13,397 nt of DNA, from NCBI GenBank assembly GCA_025602915.1, contig JAHLJZ010000181.1:1-13397 (forward strand), in the 5' to 3' direction. The stretch is from Paraphysoderma sedebokerense. Taxonomy: Eukaryota; Blastocladiomycota; Physodermatomycetes; Physodermatales; Physodermataceae. The notes under the pieces are model-generated. The model saw only the letters and a list, made by a program, of their open reading frames with translations. It had not been told where the DNA came from and did no database searches. Both the position numbers and the translations under genes were made by a program. Shown in pieces: positions 1-8,746 of the stretch; the stretch's first letter is position 1, and each line of letters starts with the position of its first letter.

Positions 1-55
1 AGTTTTGGGGAAAATCTAATCGTGGGATGCGATTAAAAAAAGTGATGCGTCGACA
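1..55. repeat. 55-bp terminal direct repeat, left copy
   Basis: The first 55 bases are identical, base for base, to positions 13343-13397. The sequence covers the first 15 bases of SNF2 exon 6 and 40 bases of the intron before it (minus strand). It is not a repeat with any biological look of its own (no inverted ends, no att-like core); its length matches a common assembler k-mer, so the likely reading is the overlap left when a circular path is written out as a line. One copy should be removed, leaving a unit of 13,342 bp. Confidence 0.97.
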
Positions 56-956
56 CGATAACAATCACGAATTAGCGACGATTAGCCATGTCGCGCGAGT
101 TCAAAGAAAGAGGGATGTCAAGCACTGCGAATCCTGCGTTACCTTTGCACTTCTGTCTTCCATTGATTCAATAATGCAGCCGGTACCACAATTAGGCAGT
201 TCTTCCACATGTTTTCATCGAGGAAGACGGACAAGAATCGAATGATTTGCACAGTCTGAATAAACCGCAGTCATGAGTCTGAAGATATCCGTGTTGGTCA
301 TTTCGCAAGAGAGCAGACTCACCTTCCCTAACCCCATGTCATCACCCAGAATGACATTTAATCCTGCCGTGTATTTTTCCAGCAGCCACTCGACTCCTTC
401 TATCTGGTGTTCATAGAGAACACCGTCAAAGCTTGGAGTGGCTGCATTAAGGTCAATGCCGGAAGTCGTAAACGACGATAAACTACACACGGCTTCGAGG
501 CGTTTAATAAATTCATCCACGTTCTGTCAATGTCGAATAGTTGTCGAATCAAGCGACACAACCGTTAAATCGCAATTCGCAACCAGGGCGCGTGAATCGT
601 GATGAATGATGAGAACCTGTCAGTACGAAGAGAAGAAGCAAAGGTGACAGAATGAGGCCAAATAGAAAAGCACACACACCTCCGGCCCCGATGCCATTTC
701 AGACGGTGTTTCCAGACGCTCTGACTTTAGATACGACATTGCTTGATGTGAAATTTGAGGAAGGATGGCACGACTTAGTATTGCAGAGCAGTCTGTTCGC
801 GCTTGTGCTCGTCCTGCTTTTGCACATCGCAATTTGGGCATGGAGACAGGGAACACAGATCACGACAAGGACACAGAATATAGGAAACACATGAATAATT
901 CTACCTATATGATATATGTCTTGTTGTTCTCGGTTCAATATCCGGCGGTGCATCAT
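1..956 (-). CDS. SNF2-family DNA-dependent ATPase, 5' part (exons 1-5 and start of 6)
   Basis: This is the N-terminal part of a chromatin-remodelling or repair type SNF2 ATPase (Rad54/ERCC6-like), which would use ATP to translocate on duplex DNA in the nucleus. The exon model on the minus strand is 956-905, 813-680, 616-563, 523-323, 255-143 and 15-1, the last continuing at 13342 after circularisation. All junctions are GT-AG and keep phase. The first ATG pair in the open frame (951-956) was taken as the start; an alternative start is the ATG at 841. Motif Q-like YEHQIEGVEWLLE is followed by motif I GDDMGLGKT (residues about 140-148; the usual DE is DD), split by the 256-322 intron. Exon 5 then gives LIVVPAALLNQWKTEV, the motif Ia block. 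Introns are 91, 63, 39, 67 and 127 nt. The first exons carry no known domain and are less certain than the ATPase core. Confidence 0.85.
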
Positions 957-1177
957 TAACAAATGACAAGTGTGGACGTGCCGTCTGGCGTATGTTTAGG
1001 ATGCAAAAATAATTGTGAAGCTCCTGTTGGAATATATTGGGATAGAAAGTAACAATAATGAACAAGAAACATTCCTCTCTCTTTCGAAACTTCCTATCCT
1101 CCGAAGTATCCAGAGACTATTTCCTTCTTCCTGCTTTATCATTTGTTGGCATTCAATCATCAGTCATCACTGCATCT

Positions 1178-1194
1178 GGTGGCGTCGCGCCACC
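1178..1194. other. GC-rich perfect hairpin
   Basis: GGTGGCG, a TCG loop and CGCCACC form a 7-bp perfect stem in otherwise AT-rich spacer. It lies between the divergent SNF2 and kinase promoters. It could be a dyad protein-binding site or chance; no function can be assigned. Confidence 0.45.
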
Positions 1195-1350
1195 GTATCA
1201 TTTACAAAGATCGATATCTGTCTGTTGGAACGATAACAACATCTCTGATGCACATATCCATCATTGATACAGCAAAAATGTTTTGTAATTGTTTCTCAAT
1301 GTGTCCTTTTAATAGAATGCTGAATAAGTTTCTGTCATAATTTGAACAAT

Positions 1351-1376
1351 TTGGCCGCAGCCCGTTGGCCGCAGCC
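1351..1376 (+). repeat. Tandem 12-bp repeat upstream of TATA box
   Basis: TTGGCCGCAGCC occurs twice (1351-1362 and 1365-1376) with two bases between, a 14-bp period. The second copy ends 11 bp before the TATA box of the kinase gene. Two exact copies of a GC-rich word at that position suggest a paired transcription-factor site, but no factor can be named. Confidence 0.7.
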
Positions 1377-1387
1377 TTTCGCATCCC

Positions 1388-1393
1388 TATAAA
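1388..1393 (+). promoter_or_regulatory. TATA box of the kinase gene
   Basis: TATAAA lies 95 bp before the kinase ATG (1489). It is followed by a C/T-rich stretch (about 1395-1470), as in many fungal promoters. Transcription would be expected to start roughly 30 bp downstream, giving a leader of about 70 nt. Confidence 0.7.
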
Positions 1394-1488
1394 TTCTCGC
1401 TTCTTCCCCAATTCTCAATTCCATTCCCTCATCCACATCTGCATCTTCATCCTTCCATCTCAAGAACAGTGATACGTTTCCATCCACA

Positions 1489-3816
1489 ATGCTTTCAGAC
1501 GAATCCGCTGTAAAAGTAAGTCCAAAGTCGTCACGGCTGCTGTCATCGCGTGAGCCGTCTGCAATCGATCAGCCTGATTAATTCCCTTTTGTTTTTATCT
1601 TTGGTGCACTGCTCGACACTGACGTTCCTTCACCTTCTTCTGCTCGCTATATTAGGTTTCCGACATGGATATTGAAGTATCCACGGCCACCGCCAAAGCC
1701 TTATTTGATTGGGCTGTTGAGAATGCTCTTTTCATTCATGCAAACCATCAGCCACCAAAGTATCGTTCACAGCGTTTTTGCGATATCTGACTCTCTGTCT
1801 GTAACTCTTGCACTGTTTTTCTCTATAGATACTTCAAACAATCGTACATAGAATGCCTCCTTCGACTCGCTCTTCACTTTGGAGGAGATCATGAAAGCGT
1901 CGGATTAACAGTATACCTTTCAAAGGCATACAATATTTTTTTGCAGAATGAGAGCAATGCGAAAAACACGCAAGACATCATCAAGAAGTATTTGCCAGCA
2001 CGCGGTTCTAAACAAGACCGCATTCTTACGGTAAGAATTGTAACATTTCAATCTGACTTGTCCTACATATTAAGATATTGACATATTAATTCGAAAGGGT
2101 GAAAAATCAAAACGCGTGCGAACAGTAAAGGATACATATAATGTTGTATCCGATCGTTTAAAAAAGTTGGAATTGAGATCCGACTTTGCGGCTAAGAGAT
2201 TCCCGCTTTCCGGCAAATCCTGGAAACAAGTCCTCGTCATTCTAAAGATAGTAAACTTGAATGTCCTAGGTAGCAGTATGTTAATGTGCTGTTTACTTAA
2301 TGATTTCATAGACCGACTGTCGCAGTGACATTTTGATTTGTGGGTTCAGAAAACAAACACACTGTGGTTTCTGCGAATTCGTCGAATATCCAGCCGTTTA
2401 ATTCAGAAGAGTGTAGGTAGCAATTCTTCATTTTCAATGAATTTATCAATAGAGGCTCACGGTATCTAGTTCTCTGCATTACACGGCATGCAAAATACGA
2501 CAACGTGTTCGCTGCCAAATATAAATATGGCGGGAAAGACTTTGTGATTAAATTCACCGACAACGAGAACGATGAACGAAGGGAATTGGAGCTCTCGACG
2601 TGCATAGCTGAGTTCTACATCTTTGAGCTTTTCAATATCTCTTTTAACCCTTTCGAGTTTTTGTTTCGTGTTGTAGAAAATACAACATCTGTGACTGCAT
2701 TGTAGTCGCAAATCGAGTATACGACGTTTCGCAGGAAGATTTGTGTAACGTTTTTGGAATGTCAAAGGAAGAAGCCTTGAATTTCAGACACGGTAATATC
2801 TATGACATTGACATGCGAGACCGAATCTATGCAATACCGTTAACCATCCGAAACTCTCAAATCGCGACATGCAATAGGTTTTCTGTATCCCGCCTACCCT
2901 GCGACTCTGGCTCAGGTATTTATGCAATTGGGCACGACTGGAGTTGAAATGCCGATGGTTCAGAAGGTAGTTTGTGTTTCGAGTATTCCTCGGCAGTTTT
3001 GAGGTCTGATTTGCTTTCTTTACATAGGATGCTCTGGCCTACATGGTACTGCACGTGCTGTCGGTTTTACACTCGGGTGGGTATGCATATCTGGACGTTA
3101 AGCCAGAGAATATCGTCTTGTGTCTTGATTTCTCGGACTTTCTCTCGAAGTCCCCCAGAGAAATTTTCAAGGCGCTCCCTGGTACGTTGAGATAATTTAA
3201 CGCTCTCATGTTTCAGTTCTGCGATCCAAAATATTCATTCTGTGGCTTTGCTAGGTTTAGACGCGCAATCAGAAGGTGATGGAGATGAAGCCAATTTATT
3301 GAGCGAAACGAGTAGTGCGTGGAAATTTACGGTGCAACATCCACTCATCAAATTCATTGACACGATGAGCGTCACCCCATTCGGTAGTACCATAGATGAC
3401 GCCGCCGTCACCTTCGCGTACTGCCCTATCCTCGAAGATACAACAGTCGTGTCACCTAAACTCGATTTTCACCCGGCCGCTATGATATTATGTCAAATTT
3501 ATTTGGGCGAAGGCATTGTACCACCAGAGTTGCTCGCGGGTGTGTCGATCTCACAAGCGACAGCCTTAAAAGACGTTGCTTGGAGGGATGACATAAAAAA
3601 ACGCTGGCATCAAAGGTTAAGCTACAAGAATGACATGTGGGATCTCTTGGAGATGGGTTTGTGATTTTGAATGCCTTTTTCGTTTGAGAGTTGTGGTAAT
3701 GATCCCTCAATTTAGCATTATCAACTGATACCGCTGACGTCCCCGAGAATTGGGTAGATTTGATGCTAGCGGTTTTACGAAAACAGATTGCTTTAGCAGA
3801 GTCATATCTTGATTGA
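1489..3816 (+). CDS. Divergent protein kinase, complete 11-exon gene
   Basis: Exons: 1489-1515, 1656-1759, 1829-2030, 2098-2269, 2350-2416, 2453-2599, 2677-2792, 2878-2966, 3028-3181, 3255-3656, 3716-3816. All introns are GT-AG, all phases agree, and the product is about 526 aa. Residues 1-190 are an unrecognised N-terminal region. The kinase fold follows: beta-3 lysine in FVIKF (K224), helix-C glutamate in ERRELELS (E235 or E237), hinge-like LYPAYPATL (281-289), catalytic loop YLDVKPENIV (D331, K333, N336), and a metal-binding site that reads FIDTMSVTPFG (D395) where DFG is expected. A later Asp (SPKLDF, D430) fits subdomain IX. The key K, D, N and D residues are kept, so activity is plausible despite DTM replacing DFG. 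No glycine-rich loop is obvious. It is not a FunK1-type kinase by its catalytic loop. The substrate is unknown. Start chosen as the first ATG after the TATA box. Confidence 0.85.
1917..1952 (+). other. Possible 36-nt optional intron inside kinase exon 3
   Basis: Within exon 3 an in-frame 36-nt segment begins GTATAC and ends with a T-run and TTGCAG, exactly like the 36-nt introns found elsewhere in this window. It has no stop and is a multiple of three, so it can be kept (adding VYLSKAYNIFLQ) or removed without changing frame. Residue numbers given for the kinase assume it is kept; subtract 12 if it is spliced. Coordinates are good to a base or two. Confidence 0.45.
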
Positions 3817-4517
3817 AGCGACTACTGTTAATTAGAATCTGTGTTTATTCAAAAAATCAATTGCTCCCTTGTCCGCTACTTTTAACTCTCCTTCCTTGTT
3901 ATGTGATACTCGTTCTTTCAGAAACTTGATACTTGTAGATCTGTATAGGTCTAATCTTCTTTGTTTCTTGTACCTATATTGACAAAATTGCAGATCCTTT
4001 TTCAAACTGCAATCTTTTCCACTGCCAAGCCTTAGATTTCGTCCAATAGTATGTTGATGTTGGCTGCTTGTGTATATACTTTGCTAGGCGAATTTAGTTG
4101 GTCCATTCTTTTCTTTTAACATTAACTCTTTTGCGGAAAACTTTACAGTAATATTAGATCAAGACGGGTAAAATTAGGACTTCTTTGGGCAGACAGAATG
4201 CTCCGGCCATATGTATATTCTTGCGTGGTATGCTTGTATTGTCCTCTCATACTATGGTAATCCACAGCGGCAATATATTTCTTAGTGCAATAAATCCGCA
4301 GATTCATACGGCTATAGTGGCTGCATATTTTATTTATTCCTATTCAATTGCACTTGAAGCCAATTGAAGTTCGCTCGAATGGATTCATTAACTGATGCAA
4401 TGGAATCACTGTTATTTGTGACTTCTAGCGTTGCATTCGGTCTAAAATTCAGCAAAAATGGTCTGACTTCAAGTCTGATTTTGGCCAAACTAGCACGCGA
4501 ATCCTTCCGACAATACA
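3817..4517. other. Gene-less stretch between kinase and retroelement
   Basis: About 700 bp with no supported gene. It is T-rich after the kinase stop and has frequent stops in all frames. There is no AATAAA close behind the kinase stop (the first is near 4288). It may contain the decayed 5' LTR and leader of the following retrotransposon, but no TG...CA-bounded direct repeat or tRNA-primer site could be recognised by eye. Confidence 0.5.
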
Positions 4518-5599
4518 ATGGAAACAATAGCTACAATAGAACAGAATCAATGCTCGCATTCTGTAGCTCACTCAATGGAGTCTCCTCAACCAGTACCACC
4601 ATCGCCATCGATCACGGTGTTCATACCTTATTCGATGCCTAACCCTCATATGAATCCTTTCAGTGTTGGCGCCCATAGCACAATGATGACAACCGTCCCA
4701 ATAACGACAATGACAGCACCAACCTCGATTTCTTCACAAAATCCTACAGCTCTTCCAAATGGTACAGCGATGGAACACCTGGATCGTTTTCACCTCCACC
4801 AGCGCAATGCGTACCCTATCCTTATCCATCAATACCAATGTACCCGATCGGACACCAATTCCAACCTCAGTATCATTTTTTCAACCCACAATCTCTAAAC
4901 ATGACAGTGTTGTATCCACCTTAACCACATGTACCAGCTGCACCTGTACATCCACCAAGACTTTATTCCAATAACGACCCTATCAAGCAATGAAGGGACA
5001 AAAGAATTTCGAAGTTTTTGACAGAATACGAAGAGTTAGCTAGAATGTTTGGAGCGAGTGATAAAGACAAGGCAGAGAATTTTGAGGCCTACATTGATAT
5101 GGAATATAGAGACCTGATTAGAGATATGGATGCCTACAGGGAAGGGAACTGGCCGAAGTTGAAAGAAGAATTGAAAAGACGATCTAGCCTTGGCGACGCA
5201 CAATGTTCATCACCAGATTTAGAAAATTTAAGAATAAGAGATGGCAAGTTAATGGACTATGTGGTAAACTTTAAAGGTCTATTACAACTTGGAGAATAGG
5301 GGACTATTGGGACCAGTGATGAAGAGAGATATGTTTGTATCTAGATTAGAACCCTTACTCAGAGGAGAAGTCATGAAAAATTTGGAAGCGAAAATACGTA
5401 CCAAACAGCAGCGAGTTTAGCGGAGAAAGATGTCAAGACGGTAGCTCTCAAACGACAAATTGAAGGATCCCGACGTCGATTCGTGTCTACCAACAGTGAT
5501 TGCAGAAACGACCTTAGACCGACATGCATTCACTGCGATGGTACAGTTCATGTAAAGAGAGAATGTAAGGAATTAGACGCAGCGATAAAGGAAAATTAA
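4518..5599 (+). pseudogene. gag: Broken Ty3/Gypsy gag with CCHC zinc knuckle
   Basis: Gag normally forms the particle and binds element RNA. An ATG at 4518 opens a 126-codon frame rich in Pro, Ser, Thr and Met. From about 4740 the likely true frame is a different one, rich in Pro and Tyr, which is cut by TAA at 4922-4924 and TGA at 4991-4993. It continues as a charged helical capsid-like segment (about 5018-5299) that ends at a TAG. Past it, capsid-like peptide continues in shifted frames (SDEERY near 5320, TYQTAASLAEKDV near 5400). The region ends with a CX2CX4HX4C knuckle, CIHCDGTVHVKREC, at 5525-5566. Several stops and frame changes show decay rather than programmed shifting. Confidence 0.8.
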
Positions 5600-5606
5600 G
5601 GGGAGA

Positions 5607-6179
5607 ATGGTATATAATGTGACTGGCGAAGAAGAAACTGAGTTGAAGCTTAACTTGAAGATTGCCGACAGGATTATGGAGACTGTCTTACCTCTCATGA
5701 TCAAAGTAACTTTAACAATTTCACCATCAGTGAAGCGCGAAGTAGCTAAACGATTGACAAGTCGAAGAATACTGATCGACGGGGACAATTCGAAGTTAAA
5801 AGAGAAGCCTAGAGTTCTGTTTGTCGATTATACCGTAGCAGTAATGGCAAGATGGATTAGTTTCATAAAATTGTTTGACTTTGGAATTGAGCACGTACCA
5901 GGGAACAAAAATATCGTACCAGAAGTCCTGTCACGCATAGATTTTGACCGCCTTCGAAAACGAGATTTGACAAGTAGCGAGCGAGAAGGAGAAGACATTG
6001 ATCAATTCGTGAATCGAGAAATGGAGGTGGACTGGATCAAAGTGGGCCATAGAAGGGAACTTGCGGAAGTTTATTTCAACCAACATCATTACAATGAAGA
6101 GATTGGAGACTCTAAATCGTTGTGGAGGATCTTTCAAATGATGACTATTGAAATTGAAACGGAAAGCCTCGAAGTTTGA
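5607..6179 (+). pseudogene. pol: Pol remnant: deletion junction and RNase H C-terminus
   Basis: A 190-codon open frame joins unlike parts. Its first 60 or so residues do not match a known domain. From about 5810 it reads as the end of a Ty3/Gypsy RNase H region: MARWISFIKLFDFGIEHVPG is the standard stretch before the connection to integrase, followed by NKNIVPEVLSR where ADxLSR is usual. The following acidic stretch is typical linker. Protease and reverse transcriptase, normally more than 1 kb, are missing, so an internal deletion lies around 5700-5830. The frame ends at TGA 6177-6179. Confidence 0.75.
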
Positions 6180-6900
6180 AGTACTTGTATTTTGGCGGAG
6201 GGATTTCCAAACGAGAGATGGATGGCGTGACAAGGAAAATCTTTACAGATATTACAGACGAAAACGAGCAGACAAGAGTCATTAGAGAACTACACGACAA
6301 CAGCGGAGGCCATAGAGGAATAGAAGGAACTTACCAAACCTTTCGGAAACGTTATTTTTGGCCAAATCTATACAAAGAGGTTAGATTATTTGCGGAGACG
6401 TGTGAAGAATGTCAAAGGCAGTCAGAAAAGAAGGAAAACGAGGAACTTTACCCTAGCTGGACCACATCGCCATGGATGAAAGCTGGATTCGACATCGTTC
6501 ATATGTCGAAGGGATTGAACGGCTTACAGTACATTGTAACAATCAGGGATAATATTAACTGGATGGATTGAAGCGAAAGCGTACTCTTCATGGGAGTCAC
6601 GGAAGCCCGAAGGTTATCGTAGCGGCCAGAGGTGAAAGTTCGTCAAGGGAAGTGATGAAGTTTGTGACAGAAAAGGGAACGCAAATGATTAGAACTACAG
6701 CTGCGCATCCGCAAGGAAATGGTGTGGACGAAAGAGGACATCAAGAAATTGTCAAAGCAATTGCAACGAAAACTTACCGAAACCCGAATAAAACGGGTAC
6801 ATGGTGTTGTAGTGAGCACATGGTGTTGGAAATATACCGCATTGTATTCAAAGGTATAATAAACAACGGTTTCATTGGAAGCTGGATCGTCGACAGATAA
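6176..6900 (+). pseudogene. pol: Ty3/Gypsy integrase remnant, frameshifted
   Basis: Integrase would insert the element DNA into the chromosome. The first frame (6176-6571) holds the N-terminal HHCC zinc-binding domain: HDNSGGH, then RKRYFWPNLYKEV, then CEEC. The start of the core follows with its first acidic residue in AGFDIVHM. At about 6555-6571 the frame breaks: the expected GWIEAKAY continues in another frame. A second frame (6568-6900) carries SPKVIVAARGES, where the second catalytic Asp is replaced (usual form VxDGGPE), and HPQGNGVDERGH, which keeps the third catalytic Glu. After about 6790 similarity fades. A frameshift plus a lost D of the DDE triad make it inactive. Confidence 0.8.
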
Positions 6901-7395
6901 TTATGCATCGATTTTGCTGTTTTGAAAAATGCATTATTGTTTTGCAATTCCATGTCAGGTCACTGATGGCCCAAGTTGTATGAAATTTTATGACTGTGAT
7001 GATATCTGCTGGTCTCTCTCGTTCATTCGCATTGCATTTCACACTTAAAATGGTTTAGACAAACTTCAGACGCACAAGCTAAGGAAAAATTTGGATTGCA
7101 GTTCCTGTCGTCTCAACGCAGTTAATTGCAGTGTGTCGACATAACTGATCGTCATTAGAATATCTAATGCACTACAGGGTACTATTAAATTAGTCAGTCA
7201 AATTCAGCAGTCAGGTTTCAGAGCTCGGTTCGTGGGGAGGATGAAGTTACTCACTAGTTGCTTCTTCAAACTGCAAAAAGCATTAAGTACAGTCTGGGTC
7301 CTCTATCCGTTTTGTTTCAATTCCTCACCCGCCGATTGGGCCATAATATCGCATTCGTTGACAGCTGCAGTACGAAACCGCAATCAATGAGTTTA

Positions 7396-7653
7396 TCATT
7401 CACAACTCCCGATGAACATTGAGACACTGTATTTCAGCAAACGGCGACGCAAGAGGGCACATTCGTGTAGGAAACATATGGGAATAAGGGCAAATAGTTG
7501 GGGAGTAGGGATTCCAGTTGATTGAGGATTGTCTGATATTGCTTTATCATTTCGGATGGCATATTTCGTCAGCACCATCAGTTTGAGCATACCAAAGGTC
7601 GTGAATTTGAAAATATTCATCTTACCTTGAACGAATAACATACGGAGTGACAT
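7396..7653 (-). other. Candidate minus-strand exon pair, unknown product
   Basis: On the minus strand an ATG at 7653 opens an 85-codon frame. After ten codons it meets a textbook donor (CAAG/GTAAGAT) and, about 92 nt later, a CAG acceptor. Splicing joins the two parts in frame because the segment also lacks stops. The second part contains FLHECALLRRRLLKY. No domain is recognised and no partner exons were found upstream, so this may be a gene relic or chance. Confidence 0.2.
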
Positions 7654-8261
7654 TTTGAGTTCATATTACGACGAAGTAAACATTGTTGTCGTCAACAGAC
7701 GGCAGATGCAAACAAAACACAGTCAGAAGCAGATCGAGAGTAAACGAGAACTCCTTGCCCTGACAACTCGTCGTATTTCGTATCACCAGTTGTGGAGGTC
7801 AACAATGATTCCTCGCATTATCTATGATGCTTTGAGGGGGGAATGGCCCGGTGCGACTACGAGTTGATGTGACTGCAAAATCGTGCTAGAATTGGCGAAG
7901 GATAGCGATCAAAAATCAAGATCAACCGTCAGCAAGAATGACTGATACCAATAATAAATAATGGGCATTTGGGCTACTCTACCTCAGTACAACTTCCTTC
8001 AAAAACTTCAATTCATTCGTTGAGACCTCACACCGGACTTGAGAGTTGGTGTTCTCAATAACAAGGGCCAAGGCAAGATGCAGACGGCGGAAATAATGTT
8101 GGCATACGGATTGTACAGAATACGAGACTGACTGAAGTTGTTGACTGTTTGGCAACGATGAAAGTCTACAGACACATAAGATTATCTTGTATTAATTTGC
8201 TGAGGCACGAATATGCATGAATTTTCCCTCTTGCATACGCGACGCCGTTATGTCTTGAAGT

Positions 8262-8470
8262 CATTTACTCTTAATATTAATCGTGTTGATAATTTGTCAT
8301 ATGCAGCGCCCATAAAAAATTTGCAAGGATTTACTTTTATGTTATATGCTATGTTGGTCAGAGGTGTTAATGTTCAATTATTATATAAAAATCTGCAGTG
8401 TCATAAGACTAGATGATCTATGGGCGACACCACAAGCGGATGCCCAAATTCATTTACTCTTGTATTAATT
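8262..8470. repeat. Imperfect 20-bp direct repeats flanking an AT-rich patch
   Basis: CATTTACTCT begins both 8262-8281 (continuing TAATATTAAT) and 8451-8470 (continuing TGTATTAATT), 189 bp apart. The DNA between is clearly more AT-rich than its surroundings and holds an inverted word pair, CGCCCATA near 8308 and TATGGGCG near 8419. The arrangement could mark a small inserted element or its footprint. Nothing shows what it encodes. Confidence 0.4.
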
Positions 8471-8746
8471 TTGTTTAATTAAGATTTAGTCCTCAGAACA
8501 CAGGATCCTTGCCTTGCCTTGTCGGGTCACAAAAGCTGCATTCAATGAATCAAATGGCGGACGCGAGCGAATCCTGATTGCATTCCTGCCGAGGCCACAC
8601 CCTTCGACACAAAGATATTCGATCAGAGATAATTTGTACCCGAGAAGCTATACTTTCTCACTCTTGTGATCCGTCTCTTGCTATCTCCCCTCGACTGATT
8701 TCATCAGAACCGTCCTTCATTCTGGTATTCCCTAGTCCCCACTCCG

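Larger units (their letters stand above)
957..1488. promoter_or_regulatory. Divergent intergenic region between SNF2 and kinase genes
   Basis: This 532-bp stretch lies between the inferred start of the minus-strand SNF2 gene and the plus-strand kinase gene, so it should hold both promoters. Short open frames here (for example 1015-1236) have no recognisable content and do not begin with convincing contexts. Visible structure is a GC-rich perfect hairpin at 1178-1194, a tandem 12-bp repeat at 1351-1376 and a TATA box at 1388-1393, followed by a pyrimidine-rich leader. No clear core promoter was seen for the SNF2 side. Confidence 0.6.
4518..6900 (+). mobile_element. Decayed, internally deleted Ty3/Gypsy LTR retrotransposon
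   Basis: Gag, RNase H end and integrase appear in the normal Ty3/Gypsy order on the plus strand, but the element is about half the expected coding length. The protease active site and the reverse transcriptase core (no YxDD) are absent: sequence passes from just after the Gag zinc knuckle to the last part of RNase H within about 250 bp. Gag has stops and a frame change, and integrase has a frameshift and a lost catalytic Asp. LTRs were not found. The copy cannot move by itself. The Gag and RNase H wording and the HPQGNG-ERGH integrase motif resemble elements of basidiomycete fungi (family knowledge, not a database result). Confidence 0.88.
6901..8746. other. Long region without a convincing gene
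   Basis: About 1.85 kb between the retroelement and the WD40 gene. Open frames are short and none has a recognised motif. The best candidate is a two-exon reading on the minus strand at 7396-7653 (listed separately). The plus frame at 7655-7867 starts without an ATG and has no family resemblance. An AT-rich patch lies at about 8260-8410, and the last 200 bp before 8747 are C/T-rich and probably promoter. A decayed 3' LTR may sit just after 6900 but was not identified. Confidence 0.55.

Noticed and set aside
1-55. Biological terminal repeat (LTR or att site)
   Set aside because: It lies across an intron-exon boundary of an SNF2 gene, has no inverted ends, and its length matches an assembler overlap.
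652-962. Plus-strand 80-codon and 64-codon frames, one with a hydrophobic stretch
   Set aside because: Overlap the minus-strand 5' exons of the SNF2 gene; no family likeness and no splice context.
1015-1411. Several short frames in the divergent spacer
   Set aside because: No motifs, no splice partners, and they overlap each other on both strands.
2466-2765. Minus-strand 99-codon open frame over the kinase gene
   Set aside because: It is the shadow of kinase exons 6-7, whose plus-strand splicing gives a coherent kinase lobe.
1489-3816. FunK1 or Crinkler effector kinase assignment
   Set aside because: The catalytic loop YLDVKPEN and N-terminus do not show those family signatures clearly enough.
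3817-7300. LTR pair and tRNA primer-binding site of the retroelement
   Set aside because: Searched by eye for TG...CA direct repeats and TGGTATCAG-type sites at the right places; nothing convincing was found.
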